A stretch of DNA of 64,000 nucleotides from Cristatella mucedo. Its lineage: Eukaryota; Bryozoa; Phylactolaemata; Cristatellidae. The position numbers and the translations under genes were made by a program. The stretch spans positions 2,473,001 through 2,537,000 of the forward strand of contig WPIO01000057.1 in NCBI GenBank assembly GCA_009760855.2, read 5' to 3'. Shown piece after piece: positions 1 to 12,269 of the stretch (position 1 is the stretch's first letter; every line of letters begins with the position of its first letter). The notes under the pieces are model-generated. The model searched no databases, was not told the DNA's origin, and saw only the letters and a program-made list of their open reading frames with translations.

Positions 1-1159
1 AGAGACGCTGGAGTGGTCAGCGCCAATGACCAACGTACTGAGCCTCGCACTAAACTGCATCAGAGCCGGAAGCTTGGGAGGCTGCGGAAGCCAAACTGAC
101 GGGTATCGTTTGACCGTTTGCCAGTTTGTTGCAAACCTCCAGCGATCGCGGGTAAAAATTCGAAGCATTGGACTTGTGCACAGTGGGAAGTTTCATTCGA
201 GCATCCCACAGCTTTGACCGTGCGAGTCCTTGGCTGGAGGAGCTGCGATGGCTTCCGGTTGATCGACGACTACCGAGGTCAGTTTCTGCACTGACCCAAA
301 AACGGCTTAGCCCCTTCTGGTCTAGCTAAGCTGCTTCGTCAGTTTCAGCCTCCCCCCCCCCGTGCCCTCGGGTTTTGTATGGGCAGTAAATTAGCCATTC
401 TATTCCTCCGCTTAAAGACCATTGATGACAGAAGCTTTGCTCTGCTGGTTCGGCACTGCCGAGCTGTCTGGCATTGTCTCCTAAATCGACGATTTACGGT
501 CGCGTGCTGCACTGGTTTCCCTCGATTGGGCTCGCTCGAAATTTGCAGTCGGTCTATGCCAAGCGCACGGGCGACGTCTGCACTTGCTAATTGATTACAA
601 TCGGTTCAGCAGTGGCGCTATTAAGCGGTGGCATCCGGTCGGTTTGCGTGACTTTCATCGAATTCGCCGCCACTTGGCATTCTGATTCACACTGATTCAA
701 GGTCGGCGCGGTCGTCTGGTGCTCATCGCCGCTCTCGAGCGAAAGCCGACAAAGCTGCACGGCTCCTCGACTCCGAGCGGGCTGCCAAACGCATCTTCGA
801 ATGAAAGCACTCCTTGTTCAGACATCGAAAACGTGCCGAGGCGAACAAAGAAAGCGCGTCCTCCTAAGACTGGACAGTCCGCCTTTGTCTCGCTCTCTGG
901 CCCGCTGCGCCGTCGCCACGACGCTGCGCCGCCGCCCCGACGCCAGCTTTCTGTCGCGGAACGCGGCGCGTACTCACTCGCGCTGAAGTCGCTGCGGCGA
1001 GCGAGAAGCCTTTCGCCGCGGTCGCGAAAAAAAAACAAGAGCGCCGGCCGGTAGTTTGAGCAGGCAGCGCGTGTTACGTTGCAAGATGGACGAGCGCTAA
1101 CGCTACGCTCGCGCCGTGGCATCCGTTTTGCGTGCTCCCAAAGCCAGGAAAAATTCGAG
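1..1159. other. No supportable gene; GC-rich from 680
   Basis: 1-680 shows nothing recognisable. 700-1060 is GC-rich and open in several frames on both strands. The plus frame ending at 1054 (STPSGLPNASSNESTPCSDI, then basic residues) looks faintly protein-like, but no splice sites or homology back it. Confidence 0.3.
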
Positions 1160-1332
1160 CAGAGCTACCAGCCTCTTTTGCAATGTTACAGAAGAGCCTC
1201 TGTGGATATCGCTACCGCTTGCAGCGGCAATAAAGGGTCGTCAGCCACTGGATTCAAACCCAAGACCACGGGACCGAAGTCGTGCATGCCAAAGCAGCCG
1301 CCTTACCAAGTGTGCTATCACAGCTCACCAGG
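1160..1332 (-). mobile_element. SINE family B
   Basis: Reverse copy: tail AGCCTCTTTTGCAATGTTAC, body CGCTTGCAGCGGCAATAAAG, box B remnant GGATTCAAACCCAAGACC and head AGTGTGCTATCACAGCTCAC. Confidence 0.7.
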
Positions 1333-1395
1333 ACTCATTCCCACAGACGATACAACATCTCCTGACTCGACGATAGCTAATAAGAAGCTGTAAAC

Positions 1396-1675
1396 GCACA
1401 CATTTTCTACTGCATGTAGTGGGTCCTCGCGACTTGTTCCGCGTGTGCTTATTCGTACGCACATCTACTGAACATGTAACCACTAACCGCATGTTGCGCA
1501 TACTGACACTGTGCATGCTACCGCTAACAATAACATGCAAGTTTCCATCGTGCATGATACCACTGACCGGTTGGTCCTGCCTCCTGTAGAGCACATTTAA
1601 AGTGCCTAGAAAGAGATTACAATCTTCAAGGACGCTATACAAATAGAGTTTATTAGCTTTATTATCATTAGGCTC
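1396..1675 (+). mobile_element. L2-like LINE 3' end
   Basis: 3' UTR of the family (TGACACTGTGCATGCTACCG at 1503) and the tail AAAGTGCCTAGAAAGAGATT near 1599, ending TTTATTATCATT. Confidence 0.65.
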
Positions 1676-1999
1676 GCATTATACACCCGCCGCAGTTTGC
1701 AATCGTCAAACCGCCGCCTGTCAACAACGCGTTACTTCTCACCCGCCTATAGGCGCATGTTCGCCGCGACCGCTGAATCAATCGCCGGCCAAAGACGCCT
1801 TCCGAAACTTTCCCGCTGCGCGCCTTTTATTTCTTTCGCTACCTACATCAGCAGCTACCGTACTGTCGGCAGCGGCCATACTCTCAGGCGCAGCTCCTGA
1901 GACGAGCACGCGCGCGCACCTGCGTGCGCGAGAACGCGAGCGCTCTCAGCAGTCCTAGCTTTGAACCGCCGGTAAGCACCACAGAGCCGCCGAGGGGCT

Positions 2000-3360
2000 C
2001 GGCAGAGATACCGCCGCCGGACGTGTCGGAAGTGCGTCGCCCGGCACGTTGCGTCCACTCGAGAAAGTGCGTTCGCTGAAGCAGCGTACCGCGCGCGAGA
2101 GGGAGGCGGTGCAGGCTGGCGGAGCTCGTACGAGCCGCCTGGCGCTCTCCCTCCTGCTCACTGCCCTCACGCACGTGCCGCCGCTCGGTCGTATTGCAGC
2201 TGCCCTTCGTCGCCAGTAAGAGGCGCCAGCGCCTACGACCGACCGCGCAGGCGCCGCCGCTCTTCAGCGAGGCCACTGGACGGGTGCCGGGCGACGGGTG
2301 CCGCCGACGAGCGCGCCTAGCGTGCATCCTGCTCACTCGCCGCCGCTCGGGCGCGCCGGATGCGCTCCGAGCTTCACGTCCGGCCGGCAGGCACCTGTTT
2401 CTAAATAACGGCGATAGCTGCTAACGACGGGACGGGGTGGTGGCGTGGCACAGCTGCAGGCCCAGGCTCGACGATGGTGTGATTGCCGATACGAGCGGGC
2501 ATCGCGCTGGGGAGTTTGCGTCGCACCGTGGGTCAGCGGCAATTTACAGCGGCGGCGGCAGGCGAGCGCTGCATTCGTCCGGTTAGGCGGCACCGTGCGG
2601 CTGGCATTGGGTAGCACTGGCCATTCTTTCCGTCGCGAGCGCGACGCTAATTGCGGTCGGCTGCGGGGCTCAACGCCGTCGCCGCCATCGCACGGCGACC
2701 TGCCAGGGAGCGAGAGCCCGGTGGCCGCAACGTTCGTCGGCGGCTTCCTGCCGGAATCCCGCTGAGGCTGCGGCGAAAATCGCCGCCCTTGACGCGCCAT
2801 CCAGCTGGCCGCCATCCTTTTCTGACAGAGCGAATGCCCCGGCAGACGCGCGAGACGATCAGCTGCAAAAACACAGCGGTTTACGAAAGGAAGTGCTGAG
2901 CCGAGGTCACGCGGCGGGCGAACCGAAGGTCGGATTGATTGAACGTCATCGCGTCTCTCGCCGGCCGCTAGCAGCCGTTATGATTGGCCTCGAGAACGGC
3001 GACAGTCTCACTGTTCGGCCCACCGTGCATGCGAGGCGGCTGATAAACAAACGAGCGAGACACCGAACTCCGGACGCACGAGCCGACGCCTTGGGCGACA
3101 GCATCCTCTTTCCGGTCATTCCGTCTGAGAGTCGTATAGCGGGCGCCGATTGCCACAGTCGTCATGCGAGGCGCCTTTCGCTTTGCAACGCGGACAACGA
3201 CGACGGCGGAAGTTTGGTCGTACGAGCGCGTCGCCTAGGCGATTGAAAGCTGCCGTAGAGGCGCGAGAGCGAGCGTGTATGCGTATTTGAAAAGCAGCTG
3301 CTGTGTGGGCCAGTCAGAAGTCGTCGGCCGGTAGCTGCAGCCGGTAGCGTCGGTCGGCGA
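2000..3360. promoter_or_regulatory. CpG-rich, promoter-like block
   Basis: High GC with dense CG dinucleotides and ORFs open in several frames. No TATA box or start site can be assigned and no downstream gene was proven. 1676-2000 and 3480-3735 are similar in character without a recognised feature. Confidence 0.25.
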
Positions 3361-3480
3361 CATGCACTACGGCCGGATACCAGATTCGCCGGATGGCAGC
3401 GCTACGGAACAGCGGCGGCGGCGGCGGCTGCCGCTGCTCATCTACCGCTCTCCGGCAGCTGGAGGAGTCGAACTCGTGGC
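3361..3480 (+). CDS. Possible first exon on plus strand (very weak)
   Basis: ATG at 3363 in the context GACATGC opens MHYGRIPDSPDGSATEQRRR, then LPLLIYRSPAAGGVELVA, stopping at TGA 3486. A GTGAGC donor lies at 3485 within the stop. The block upstream (2000-3360) is CpG-rich like a promoter. No homology recognised. Confidence 0.12.
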
Positions 3481-3734
3481 GTCGTGAGCCCTGATGCTGG
3501 GCCGCAGGCCGGCGCTCGCCTCGTCGCAGGAGGCCGCCTCGTAGTCCTGCCCTGCAACCGCATGCGCGAGAGCGCTCGGGCTCGGGCTCGCTGCGACGCC
3601 AGCGCAGCGAGACGGAGAGCGAGCGAGCTGGCAGCGAGAGAGCGCACGTGACCTCGAGCAGCGAGCAAGCGAGCAGGCGCTGACTGCCGGAGCTGGCAGA
3701 AGCTCTAGGTGTTACGGCTTGTTCTGATGTCGAA

Positions 3735-4765
3735 ATAGCAATCTCTGAACTCCCTTGCTGCATATATTGATGACATCCGCACGTGGATGGTTGCATACTT
3801 TCTTAAATTGAATGATAATAAAACCAGCTAACTAGTTATGGGCAAACCAAGTGTGACTCAGAAATTGGAAAGGCTTGGGCTGAAAACCAGCTCTGCCAGC
3901 CTATTTCCCGTTAAATCTGCACGAAATCTAGGTGTCATGTTCCAAAGTTATCTCTTAATAGACGACAATATTAGCTCCACAGTCAAGTCCTCCTACTTTC
4001 AGCTACATAACATTGCTAAAATTCGAGCTTGTTTAGACAGGGATACTACATCTAAATTGGTCCATGCATTTGTGACATCCCGTCTTGACTTCTGTAACTC
4101 ACTGCTTGTTGATCTACCGGCCGGTGCGATCGGGCACTTACGGGTGATGCAAAACTCTGCAGCCAAGCTTGTCAGTCGTGAGCGTCGCAGTAGCCATAGC
4201 ACGCCACTTCTCGCCGACCTGCACTGGCTACCACTCAAGCAACGCATCGACTTTGAGGTTTCGTCAATCACTTTTAGGTCCCACCATTCTTTGGCTCCAG
4301 CCTACCTATTGGATCTACTCCTCGCCAGGCTAAGCGTCGTACCATCTGCTTCGTGGAATTTATCTGCTTACCCATACCTTTTAAAAATCTAAAATATTTG
4401 TGAGACCGTGCCTTTAGTTCGTATGCTCCCAAAGCCTTGAACTCACTCCCGACTTGCGTCACGACACCTTCTGACTTGTCCACATTAAAAGAAAACTAAA
4501 AGAGCATATATATTTATCACAGCATTTTGCGGGTCCCTGTGATTCATTCTTTTTGTGATTATGTTTGCTCATAGAGTCCATTCTGCCACTAAGCACATTT
4601 GCATGCTGACCTTGTGCATGCCACCCTTAAATATGTTATTCATGTTGTTTATTGAGCATGCTACCATAAACCATTCGATCGTGCTTCATTTGCAGCAAAT
4701 GTAAAGCGCCTAGAAAGAGATTTAGTTCTCTGAGGGCGCTTTATCAAATGTATTACTATTATTCA
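3735..4765 (+). mobile_element. L2-like LINE, 3' third of ORF2 with 3' UTR and tail
   Basis: Reads ...YIDDIRTWMVAYFLKLN at 3757-3810, then an open 184-codon stretch (3838-4392) containing ARNLGVMFQSYLLIDDNISS, IAKIRACLDRDTTSKLVHAF and ADLHWLPLKQRIDFEV. Remnants of the SLP...FKR end and the family 3' UTR follow, with AAATGTAAAGCGCCTAGAAA at 4698-4717 and an ATTACTATTATT end. 5'-truncated and inactive. Confidence 0.8.
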
Positions 4766-4769
4766 CTAA

Positions 4770-4870
4770 AATATAACACTAATAATGCATTTGACATAGT
4801 GCCCTCAGAGAGCTCAATCTCTTTTTAAGCACTTTACATTTACTGCAAAGGAAGGGTGATTGAGTGGCAA
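4770..4870 (-). mobile_element. L2-like LINE tail
   Basis: Reverse-orientation tail: AGTGCCCTCAGAGAGCTCAA and CACTTTACATTTACTGCAAA. It lies back to back with the forward LINE end at 4765. Confidence 0.65.
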
Positions 4871-5025
4871 GTAGTATAACTCATTTGTATAGCGCCAGAG
4901 AGAGCTTACGCTTTATTCAGACGCTTGGCATACGCCACTGGGATCAAGCCCACAACCTCGGTCGTCAAATGTATTCACCTTCACCTTAGCCGTGGCAAGT
5001 GCCTTAACAAGTGGATGTTCGACGG
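4866..5025 (-). mobile_element. SINE family A
   Basis: Reverse copy: ACTCATTTGTATAGCGCCAG, ATCAAGCCCACAACCTCGGT and AAGTGCCTTAACAAGTGG. Confidence 0.7.
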
Positions 5026-5399
5026 ATGGAAGTTAACCGCGACGCCTTGCGACTAAAAACTTTGCTGCCAGAGCTTCGCTGGTCCAATTTTACAAGTTCC
5101 GGGGTCTTTGATTGAATGGGCAGTGGCGAGGAGAAGAAAGTTGCCAAACTTCTTCCGGATCTAGCTCTGTCTTCTCGATGAGTGTCCTGACAGCAACTTT
5201 TATAACGGAGGCAGGGACGTGACCCGATGCCAAAAAGGTGCTATTGTATTGCTATGTTAGCTTTATAAGGCAGTGGCAAATCCTCGCATCTCAGATGGAG
5301 AACAGTGGTATCGGCTTTAGAAGAATAGCAGCTTTCTTAGACTAGGCAATGACCTTGGAACTTTGAACTTGTGGTCACTAGTAGTCCCGGGCTTGCTGG

Positions 5400-6110
5400 T
5401 GAAGGACGCAGGAGCGAAGCGAGCGACGGAGAGTGGCGAGCCCAATGGGGATTGCTCACGTTGACCATCAGTCGCCTCAATGGCCGCTCCCAGGTCAGCA
5501 CTTTAACTTAAGCGTGCTTGCGGCCGATGCTATTCGGTTCTAGCCGATCGTTTTCCGCCGCGTCATCAGCAAGAAAGAGATGATCGCAGAGTCCACCTCT
5601 AAAGCTGCCATCCCAGCTCAACTCCTCGCCCTCCGCTCCCTACTTTTCTTAGCAGCCCATCCCTCGTAAAAGACGTCAGTCCTCCTGGCAGCTGGGATAA
5701 CTAGGCAGCAGCGGAGGGCGTTCGCCGGTCGGTCGGCTCGCTCACTTCCTAGCACAGCCGCCGTGCGGTGGCGCCCCCCTTCGGCTGGAGGTGTGCCCTC
5801 CCTCTCCTAGCTGCTCGGCGACCGACCGTTCATAGCAGTCGGTTGATCCGGCTGAAGACACGCGAACTGTAGTGCAGAAACGAGAGTGCCTTGCACTCAG
5901 TTAGCTTGTCCTCACCACTCGACGGACGGCCGCCGCCCCCACCCACCTCCCGCTAGGCCACCCTAGATCAGTTACCTCGTTACCTAGTTACCTAGTTAAT
6001 AGAGGCCCTGCTCGTAGTCTAACCGTCGGCGCCCGCCCAGGTGGCAGTGGACTCAGCTAGCCAGGGAGAAAATTAGTGAGTCGCTAGGGCTCGGATGTCA
6101 CTGCCGCGGC
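5400..6110. promoter_or_regulatory. GC-rich block, possibly promoter-like
   Basis: CpG-rich sequence with GTTACCTCGTTACCTAGTTA-type short repeats at 5970-6000. No coding exon was recognised and the nearest element downstream is a LINE end. Confidence 0.15.
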
Positions 6111-6184
6111 AACTAGCTAGGGCACCTTGCGATGGACACTGACTGGGAACTAGCTAGGGCACCTTGTGATGGACACTGACTGGG
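6111..6184. repeat. 37-bp tandem duplication
   Basis: Units 6111-6147 and 6148-6184, starting AACTAGCTAGGGCACCTTG and differing at one base (GCGATGG / GTGATGG). Confidence 0.9.
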
Positions 6185-6239
6185 GACATGTTACCACTCG
6201 CGAAGTCCGTCGGCGACCCTCAAAAGTTGTCGTGGATTG

Positions 6240-6700
6240 AAATCTAGACGCCTGCCCGTTCCTCGAAGCATTTGCTCCATTCCTGCGAATTTCAGTAAAT
6301 GTGCTGGAGCGTGCTTGAATTATGCATTATCACATATCAGTGGATATGTTTCTGTTACAGGAACAATTTACTGCCGATTAAGCTATCGACGTCTCCTGTG
6401 GCACTCTGCATATTTCTTATTAAAAGAAACTAAAGAGGCACCGATTTTTCACAGTATTTAGTGGGTCCCTGTGATTCATTCCTTATGTGCTTGCGCGTGC
6501 AGAGACTGTGCATGCTGCCAATAACTGTACTTGCATACTGACCTTGTGCACGTCACCCTTAAATATGTCATTCTTTTTATTTAATGAGCACGCTACCACT
6601 GACCAGTCGATCGGGTCTTCTTTGCAGAAATTTAAAGCGCCTAGAGTGAGAATGAATTATCTGAGGGTGCTTTATCGAGCGTATTACTATTATTATTGTT
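6240..6700 (+). mobile_element. L2-like LINE 3' end
   Basis: Starts within the last ORF2 codons and carries the shared 3' UTR (GTGGGTCCCTGTGATTCATT, about 6461) and the tail AAATTTAAAGCGCCTAGAG near 6629, ending in (ATT)n. Confidence 0.65.
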
Positions 6701-8324
6701 CCTGCAGCTTTCTTTGTGGTTAATCGACCAAGGGGGTGTGGTAGCGGAGAGTGTCCTTTCGGAAACTTCCGAAAGCGAAGCTGAAGCTAGAGAGGCATTC
6801 CTCAAGGCGTCCATCGTCTTTCAAAGAAGCCATCGAATCAAGGGGGACCTCTTTAAAACCACCAGCCGACTGCGAACGCGGTGGGGGGGTGGAGGGGATG
6901 AGCTCGCAGGAGCGATGAACGGCAGCTGCACCCGCTGCAATTAGTGACTGTCACCCGATCGCTGCTGTGCGATGCACGGATAACGAAGAAGCAGGTGCTT
7001 GCTTTTGATGACCCGGCATATGCAGCGGCAGCAGTCCGGTTAGGAAATCCACATAGATCCACCCCCCTCCAGTCAGCAACGAACGGATAGCCCGTACAAA
7101 CTAAGGTAATCGGAGTTTCCAGAGGCAGACAACACCATCTGCCGAGCTCGTGGGCTTGCGGATAGCGATGGCCACACCGGAAGGAAGATAGGCAGGTGCA
7201 CACCCCGACCGCAGTCTGGCAGAAATAGTGAGCACGAGCCCTGTGGCCTATGCGAAGCGCCTGAATAGATACTAAGTTCTCTTAGGGCGCTATGCAAATG
7301 AATTGCATTATGTGTTACATATTGTATTATTGGAAAGCTGAGCTCGGCTGCAGCACCTGGGCGACGCAGCCGAAACTGGCGTCTGCAAATCGACGGGTCT
7401 AAAGCAAGCTCGGCTATCGACGGCAAAACAAAGGCAGCGATCCGCGTCTACCGGTAGCCCGCTCGTCGGAGGCGTGAGAGTCCATACGGGGGAAGGAGTG
7501 GCAGAGATAGCGATGTACAAGGCGATTGAGGTAGGAGCCAGAGATGTCGCCCGGCGGCGCACAAACAACACACTCAACTCGATCGTTAACGGTCGTTAGC
7601 AGCTCGCTCAATTCCGAAAGCAGAGCGCCTTAAGTTCCTACGACGAGAGTTGATTGATTGAGCGTCGCTCGTTTGTCGCAGGCGTTCATCGGCAGCCGGT
7701 ACGAGTACCGCGGGCATCCGTTAATGGGCTGCTATTTATGGATGTCTATGCCAGGCACGCTCAATGCAGACGGCACCGTCGGCTAGGGCTCGCCTATCCT
7801 GCGAGTTCGCGGTGTAGTGCCCGCGATTACGAATTACGATCGTGAATGCTGAACCTCGTTTACGAATTGGGAGCGTGGCTTCTGAATTCTAACGGAGAGC
7901 TGCTTACGAGATAGACGCGATAGGACTAGGCTAATGAACAGCTAGGCTTATGATTATGTATGAATGAGATTATTGTATCACTTAATACCTGGCCGCTATA
8001 TATAGCCTAGAGTAACGATCTGCCGATCTGCGAGTCCCAGCGATGAGCGTGAGCTTCTGCGAGCCCTGTGATTGAATCAGCTGGATATACAGGCCATTGT
8101 TGCGTTCGCTTTTCCATACCGGCATTGTTTCTGGCGCTACATGCAGAATAACGAGCGCCGTTTAATAATCGTTAGCGTATTTCGAGTTTCAAGTCTTTGC
8201 ACACTACACGCATACACGCACTATGCCGCCACCCGAACTAGAGAGGGTCGCGGTTTTGTAACCACAGTGAGCGACGAAATTTAACTGCTTAAGAAAGGTA
8301 AGTCTGAGTAAGTCCCATTTTGTT
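6701..8324. other. Unassigned sequence with one SINE tail
   Basis: Apart from the SINE tail at 7238-7312, I see no repeat, exon pair or motif. Short ORFs on both strands lack splice signals and recognisable domains. Confidence 0.3.
7238..7312 (+). mobile_element. SINE family A tail fragment
   Basis: CCTATGCGAAGCGCCTGAAT and TCTTAGGGCGCTATGCAAAT; the tRNA-like head is absent. Confidence 0.6.
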
Positions 8325-8440
8325 TGTTTATCAAGCATGATATTACTCACCATTCAATTGCATTTCCCTTTGCAGCAAATGTCAAGCGCCTAGAGAGTTC
8401 TCTGAGGGCGCTTAATCAAGCGCATTATTATTATTATTAT
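8325..8440 (+). mobile_element. L2-like LINE tail
   Basis: GTTTATCAAGCATGATATTA, AAATGTCAAGCGCCTAGAGA and a (TTA)n end at 8426-8440. Confidence 0.65.
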
Positions 8441-8959
8441 CTGAGCAGGCATCCGGTCACCGACACATATCGTTCGGGCAGGCATTCAACTTTGATAGCA
8501 ATGGAACAACTTAGAATACTCGGCGGAGCCGTGAGTTATGCTAGTTTTTTGACAAGTCTTGCGGCGACGACATTCTTAAATGTTAATAATAATATTAGTA
8601 ATACATTTGTTGAGCACCCTTAGAGAGCTATATTTCTTCCTAGGTACTTAACATGGTGAACGCAGGCAGCCGCTTGCCGTGCAATGTATTCGAATGCATC
8701 CAGGGGATTGAGCACCTTTCCTTGAAAGTGCTACGCTGGTCAGCGAGTGTGCTGAAATGAATCACAGAAGGTGTAAAATGATTACTCCTTTTTGAGATTG
8801 TGATATCAATTCATCCGGCTTCATCATTCGTGATTGCCAACTGCGGGCAAATTTTGCCACCACAAACCCTTAATGTGTAAAAGCATTTTGAAATTTAGGA
8901 AATTAGCTTTTCAGCTGAAGCTTCTCAATTCACGTCCTTTGTTGAACTCACTTCCACAA

Positions 8960-9130
8960 TTCTTGCGCAACTACAGCTACTCTCCTGCTTCCTACTACGG
9001 CACGTCATTTCCAGCCGTCCTGTGCTGTTACCTCCTCGATACTCACTACCTCAACAGCCCTCTTGACTCAGCTACGCTTTTCAGCTTCTCTTTGTTGTGT
9101 GCGATGAGTTGTGTTGGACATCGGGTGTAT
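8960..9130 (-). repeat. Interspersed repeat R3, reverse, diverged
   Basis: CTACTCTCCTGCTTCCTACT, GGCACGTCATTTCCAGCCGT and CTCTTGACTCAGCTACGCTT match 58505-58620. Confidence 0.5.
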
Positions 9131-11859
9131 ATCAAAAGCCGCTTAAGCAGTGAGTGCACTATACGAAAGAGTTATATGGCATTATGTCATTTCCGGCGAC
9201 AATAGAAGTGGTCGCCAGAATTTCTCTTGCACTCCTATAATTAAAGCGTAACACTCTGCATAGATGTCAATAATAATTTGGAAAAATGTTATCAAAGTTT
9301 TTTCACCTTCAAATTTTACTTTTGAACGGCCTACTTTACCCACCGGAATTGAAGGGAAGCAGGGTGACGCTATACTGGGCTCCGGGTGTGCTCTAGTACG
9401 CTGAGAGAAGTCCAAGCGAGCGTCTGCTTCAAATGTCAGGCCAGCTGCGGCGGTGGCTGCAGGTTGAGAGGCTAATGCTACGTGGAAACACTCCCTTCAT
9501 CCCGGTGGCATGAAATGAGCTTGAGATGCACGAGGCTCTTTGGTAAAACAGAATTATTAGCCATCGCAAATAGGGGCGCGTCCACAAGCCAGGAAAGCGT
9601 CTCGAGACAACGACAGCGTCTAAGACGCTGAATGCCTCAGCGGACGCCGGGCTCAGCGGATATGCGTCAACCCTCACCTGAGCACGGCTGGCCGCCATGC
9701 TGCGGAAGCGGGCATGCACAGCTTCTCATTCTCATCGCCATGGTTTTGTTGGCTGGCTCGTACGGCAAGCACGCACCCCAGGGGTGCCACTCGCACCAGC
9801 CGCCTTCAACTAAAACAGGGAGTGGTTGAGCGTACGCACGAAAGTCTCAATGCAGAAACGAGCGATAGCAGCGCCGAATTCGCAGTACAGTGCCATCTAA
9901 GCTACAAGCGCGACGAGTCCATCTTAGCTACAAGCGTCCAACTTAGCAGGAAAAAAACAACAACGACGAGCACTCTTGCGGTACTCTTGCCTACGACAGG
10001 GGCTATGTCCATCTTAGCTACAAGCGCTACGCTTCGGCGACCGCTATCGGCGGGGGGGGGGGGAGCAGGGGGAGCCGGAGGGCGTCAGAGGCGCTACAGC
10101 GAGCAGCCAGTGCAGAAGTAGTAGCCGGCTCCGAGCGGGTACCTTTGCAGCTGTCGGCGGCGCTACGGCATTCTCGGCTCTCTACGCTCAGGCCTTCGCA
10201 AGGCCGCCCGCCGCGGTGCGGAGGCGGATTGGTGCACGACCTGGTTCGCACCTGGGTACCTGCGTCGTCGCCGCAAAGGCTCGCGCGGCAGGGACCGAAC
10301 TCGCTGTACTCACTCCAGCCTCCGTCGACTGCAACGGGATCACGAGAGCATGAAATTTACGAAAGACGCCGAAAGCGATGGCGAGCAGCGGGCAAGTGAC
10401 CGTAACAACAAAAGTTATCTTGAAATTTATACAGCCCAGTGCAAGTAGAATAGCTTTGCAAGAGCAGCATCGAGGCGTGTAAAATCCAAATCAAGCCCAT
10501 TATAACTCATACGAGAAGAGATTTTGTATTGGGAAATAAAATAAATTCGATTGGTGAAGACCGACACTCAAGCCGATCTCTAGGAAAACGGCGATCGTCC
10601 CTACCGAACATGTATCGATTTCAGCTAGCTCGCTCGAAAATATGTAATATGTTTCCTATTGTTGGGTGGCGCTAAAAAGAAAAATTGAGCTAGCAACCTG
10701 CACACGCTCGGAATACGCATCAGAACTGTTTGAGTGTAAGATGCAGAATATTTTCTCTCAAAAAACTCTTACAAGAAGAGATACGCCGGTCGAGCCACTT
10801 CTAAAGCATATGGTCTGTCGGACAACTTTCTGTGCTAATTGATACCAACCGCGAGCTCAGTGGCCAGTTGCTATCTCCAGCTCGCATATTTGCGGCTCTC
10901 CGCGATATCAATCCTACCACGGAAAGCAGCGAATGTTGTCAAGTTACCATATCAAAAAGCATCAGTTTCACCAACAATCTGCAGTATTAATGACCATGGA
11001 GGGACCACTGGATCCCTATTAGAGCTTTTCAACCTGGCTCTAATCGACGAAACCCTCGTAATAAAACACGCCAATAAAATATCTATACTATAATCGTAAT
11101 CAGAATTAAAAGTTACAAAATTTGCATTGAAAAGTTTCTCAATGATAACTTTCACTGCCACGATACAACTCTTACCCGTACGGAGTGATTATCCACTTTG
11201 CATCGTGTTGGTATTGAGTTATGGAGGTATGCTAACGAAACTGTAGGGGCTCGAGCGTGCGATGGCGAACGTGCGACGAAGAACGAAACCCTCACAAGCT
11301 AGTTGTAGTGCTGACGACGACGGCTGTATTGTATCGTATGCAAGCAATTCAAGCGAACGAGTGTACACACTGATATAGCGGGATAGTGGCCGTCGTTCGT
11401 GCTGTTCCGGAGCACGTGGTGATGAGAGAGAAGAGATAGGTAGCGTTCGAACAGGCTGAAAGTGATAGATAGATAGAAAGTGAAGAGATAGGTAGCCGGC
11501 GAACAGGCTGAAAGTGAATTTCGCGTCTAGGATGTGTCACGTGCCCGTGAGGAGCGAGCCCCGTGGGCGGACTGAACGTCGGCTGGGGGCGGAGCCACGC
11601 GATAGTGATGACACGCCCACAAAACTACTGACATTTTAAATATATCTGTTTAGAAGTATACCATTTGCTCGTATGTGTTTTGCTAAGTTGGTACCGGCCA
11701 GGTTGTTAAAGCTACAAGATCAAATACGATCAAGCTATGAAAAGCTAAAACCAAAAATGCCAGGAAAAAGTAAGAAAAAGCCAGCAAATCTAGTAAAGGT
11801 ATATCCCCTATGTCACTCTACATCAAAAGCGTTCACAGGAATGTTGTTAAAAATGCGTT
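9131..11859. other. Unassigned intergenic sequence
   Basis: Contains the duplicated string GTCCATCTTAGCTACAAGCG (about 9920 and 10009), a poly-G run near 10050 and the direct repeat at 11.43 kb. No exon is supportable. Confidence 0.3.
11429..11518. repeat. Short direct repeat around (GATA)n
   Basis: AAGAGATAGGTAGC(G/C)...CGAACAGGCTGAAAGTGA occurs at 11431-11466 and 11482-11517, separated by GATAGATAGATAG. Confidence 0.7.
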
Positions 11860-12080
11860 TCTGTCTCTAACTCTACAAAGCCACAAGAACTAAGGGGGTG
11901 TTACTTAGGGGAATGTAATGTAGACCACTCAAAACCTAAGCCATTGGTGGGCATACGATCGAAAACAGACATTTCATGCAACGAAAAGAAAGTAAGAAGC
12001 ATAGCTGACTAGGCTGGGCAGTCGAGGAATTGGGTGACGTTGGATTAGTTGCTCAGGGTGGCTGGAACCTTAGCATGGCA
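11860..12080 (+). repeat. Interspersed repeat R3, diverged
   Basis: TCTCTAACTCTACAAAGCCA, CATTTCATGCAACGAAAAGA and AAGCATAGCTGACTAGGCTG, followed directly by the degenerate LINE. Confidence 0.55.
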
Positions 12081-12269
12081 GTTGCCAGCAGGAGAGTAGA
12101 TGGCTCCGCGTGAGAACTGCTGGAGCGAGTTACACAATCTAGGTCATGCCGAGTAAAGCTTCGATCGCCAACGGTCATTGAGCGAAGGGATGGGACGGCT
12201 AGTTCATGATCAATAGAGGACTCTGGAACATGAGGCTGACATGGTTTCGGCAATACAGCTAGACAGGAA

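Noticed and set aside
697-1122. 141-codon minus ORF and 111-codon plus ORF
   Set aside because: GC-rich sequence is open in most frames; neither has splice signals or a recognisable domain.
9632-9829. Signal-peptide-like ORF (LLILIAMVLLAG)
   Set aside because: Short, no matching splice donor in frame, no downstream exon, not duplicated or conserved elsewhere in the window.
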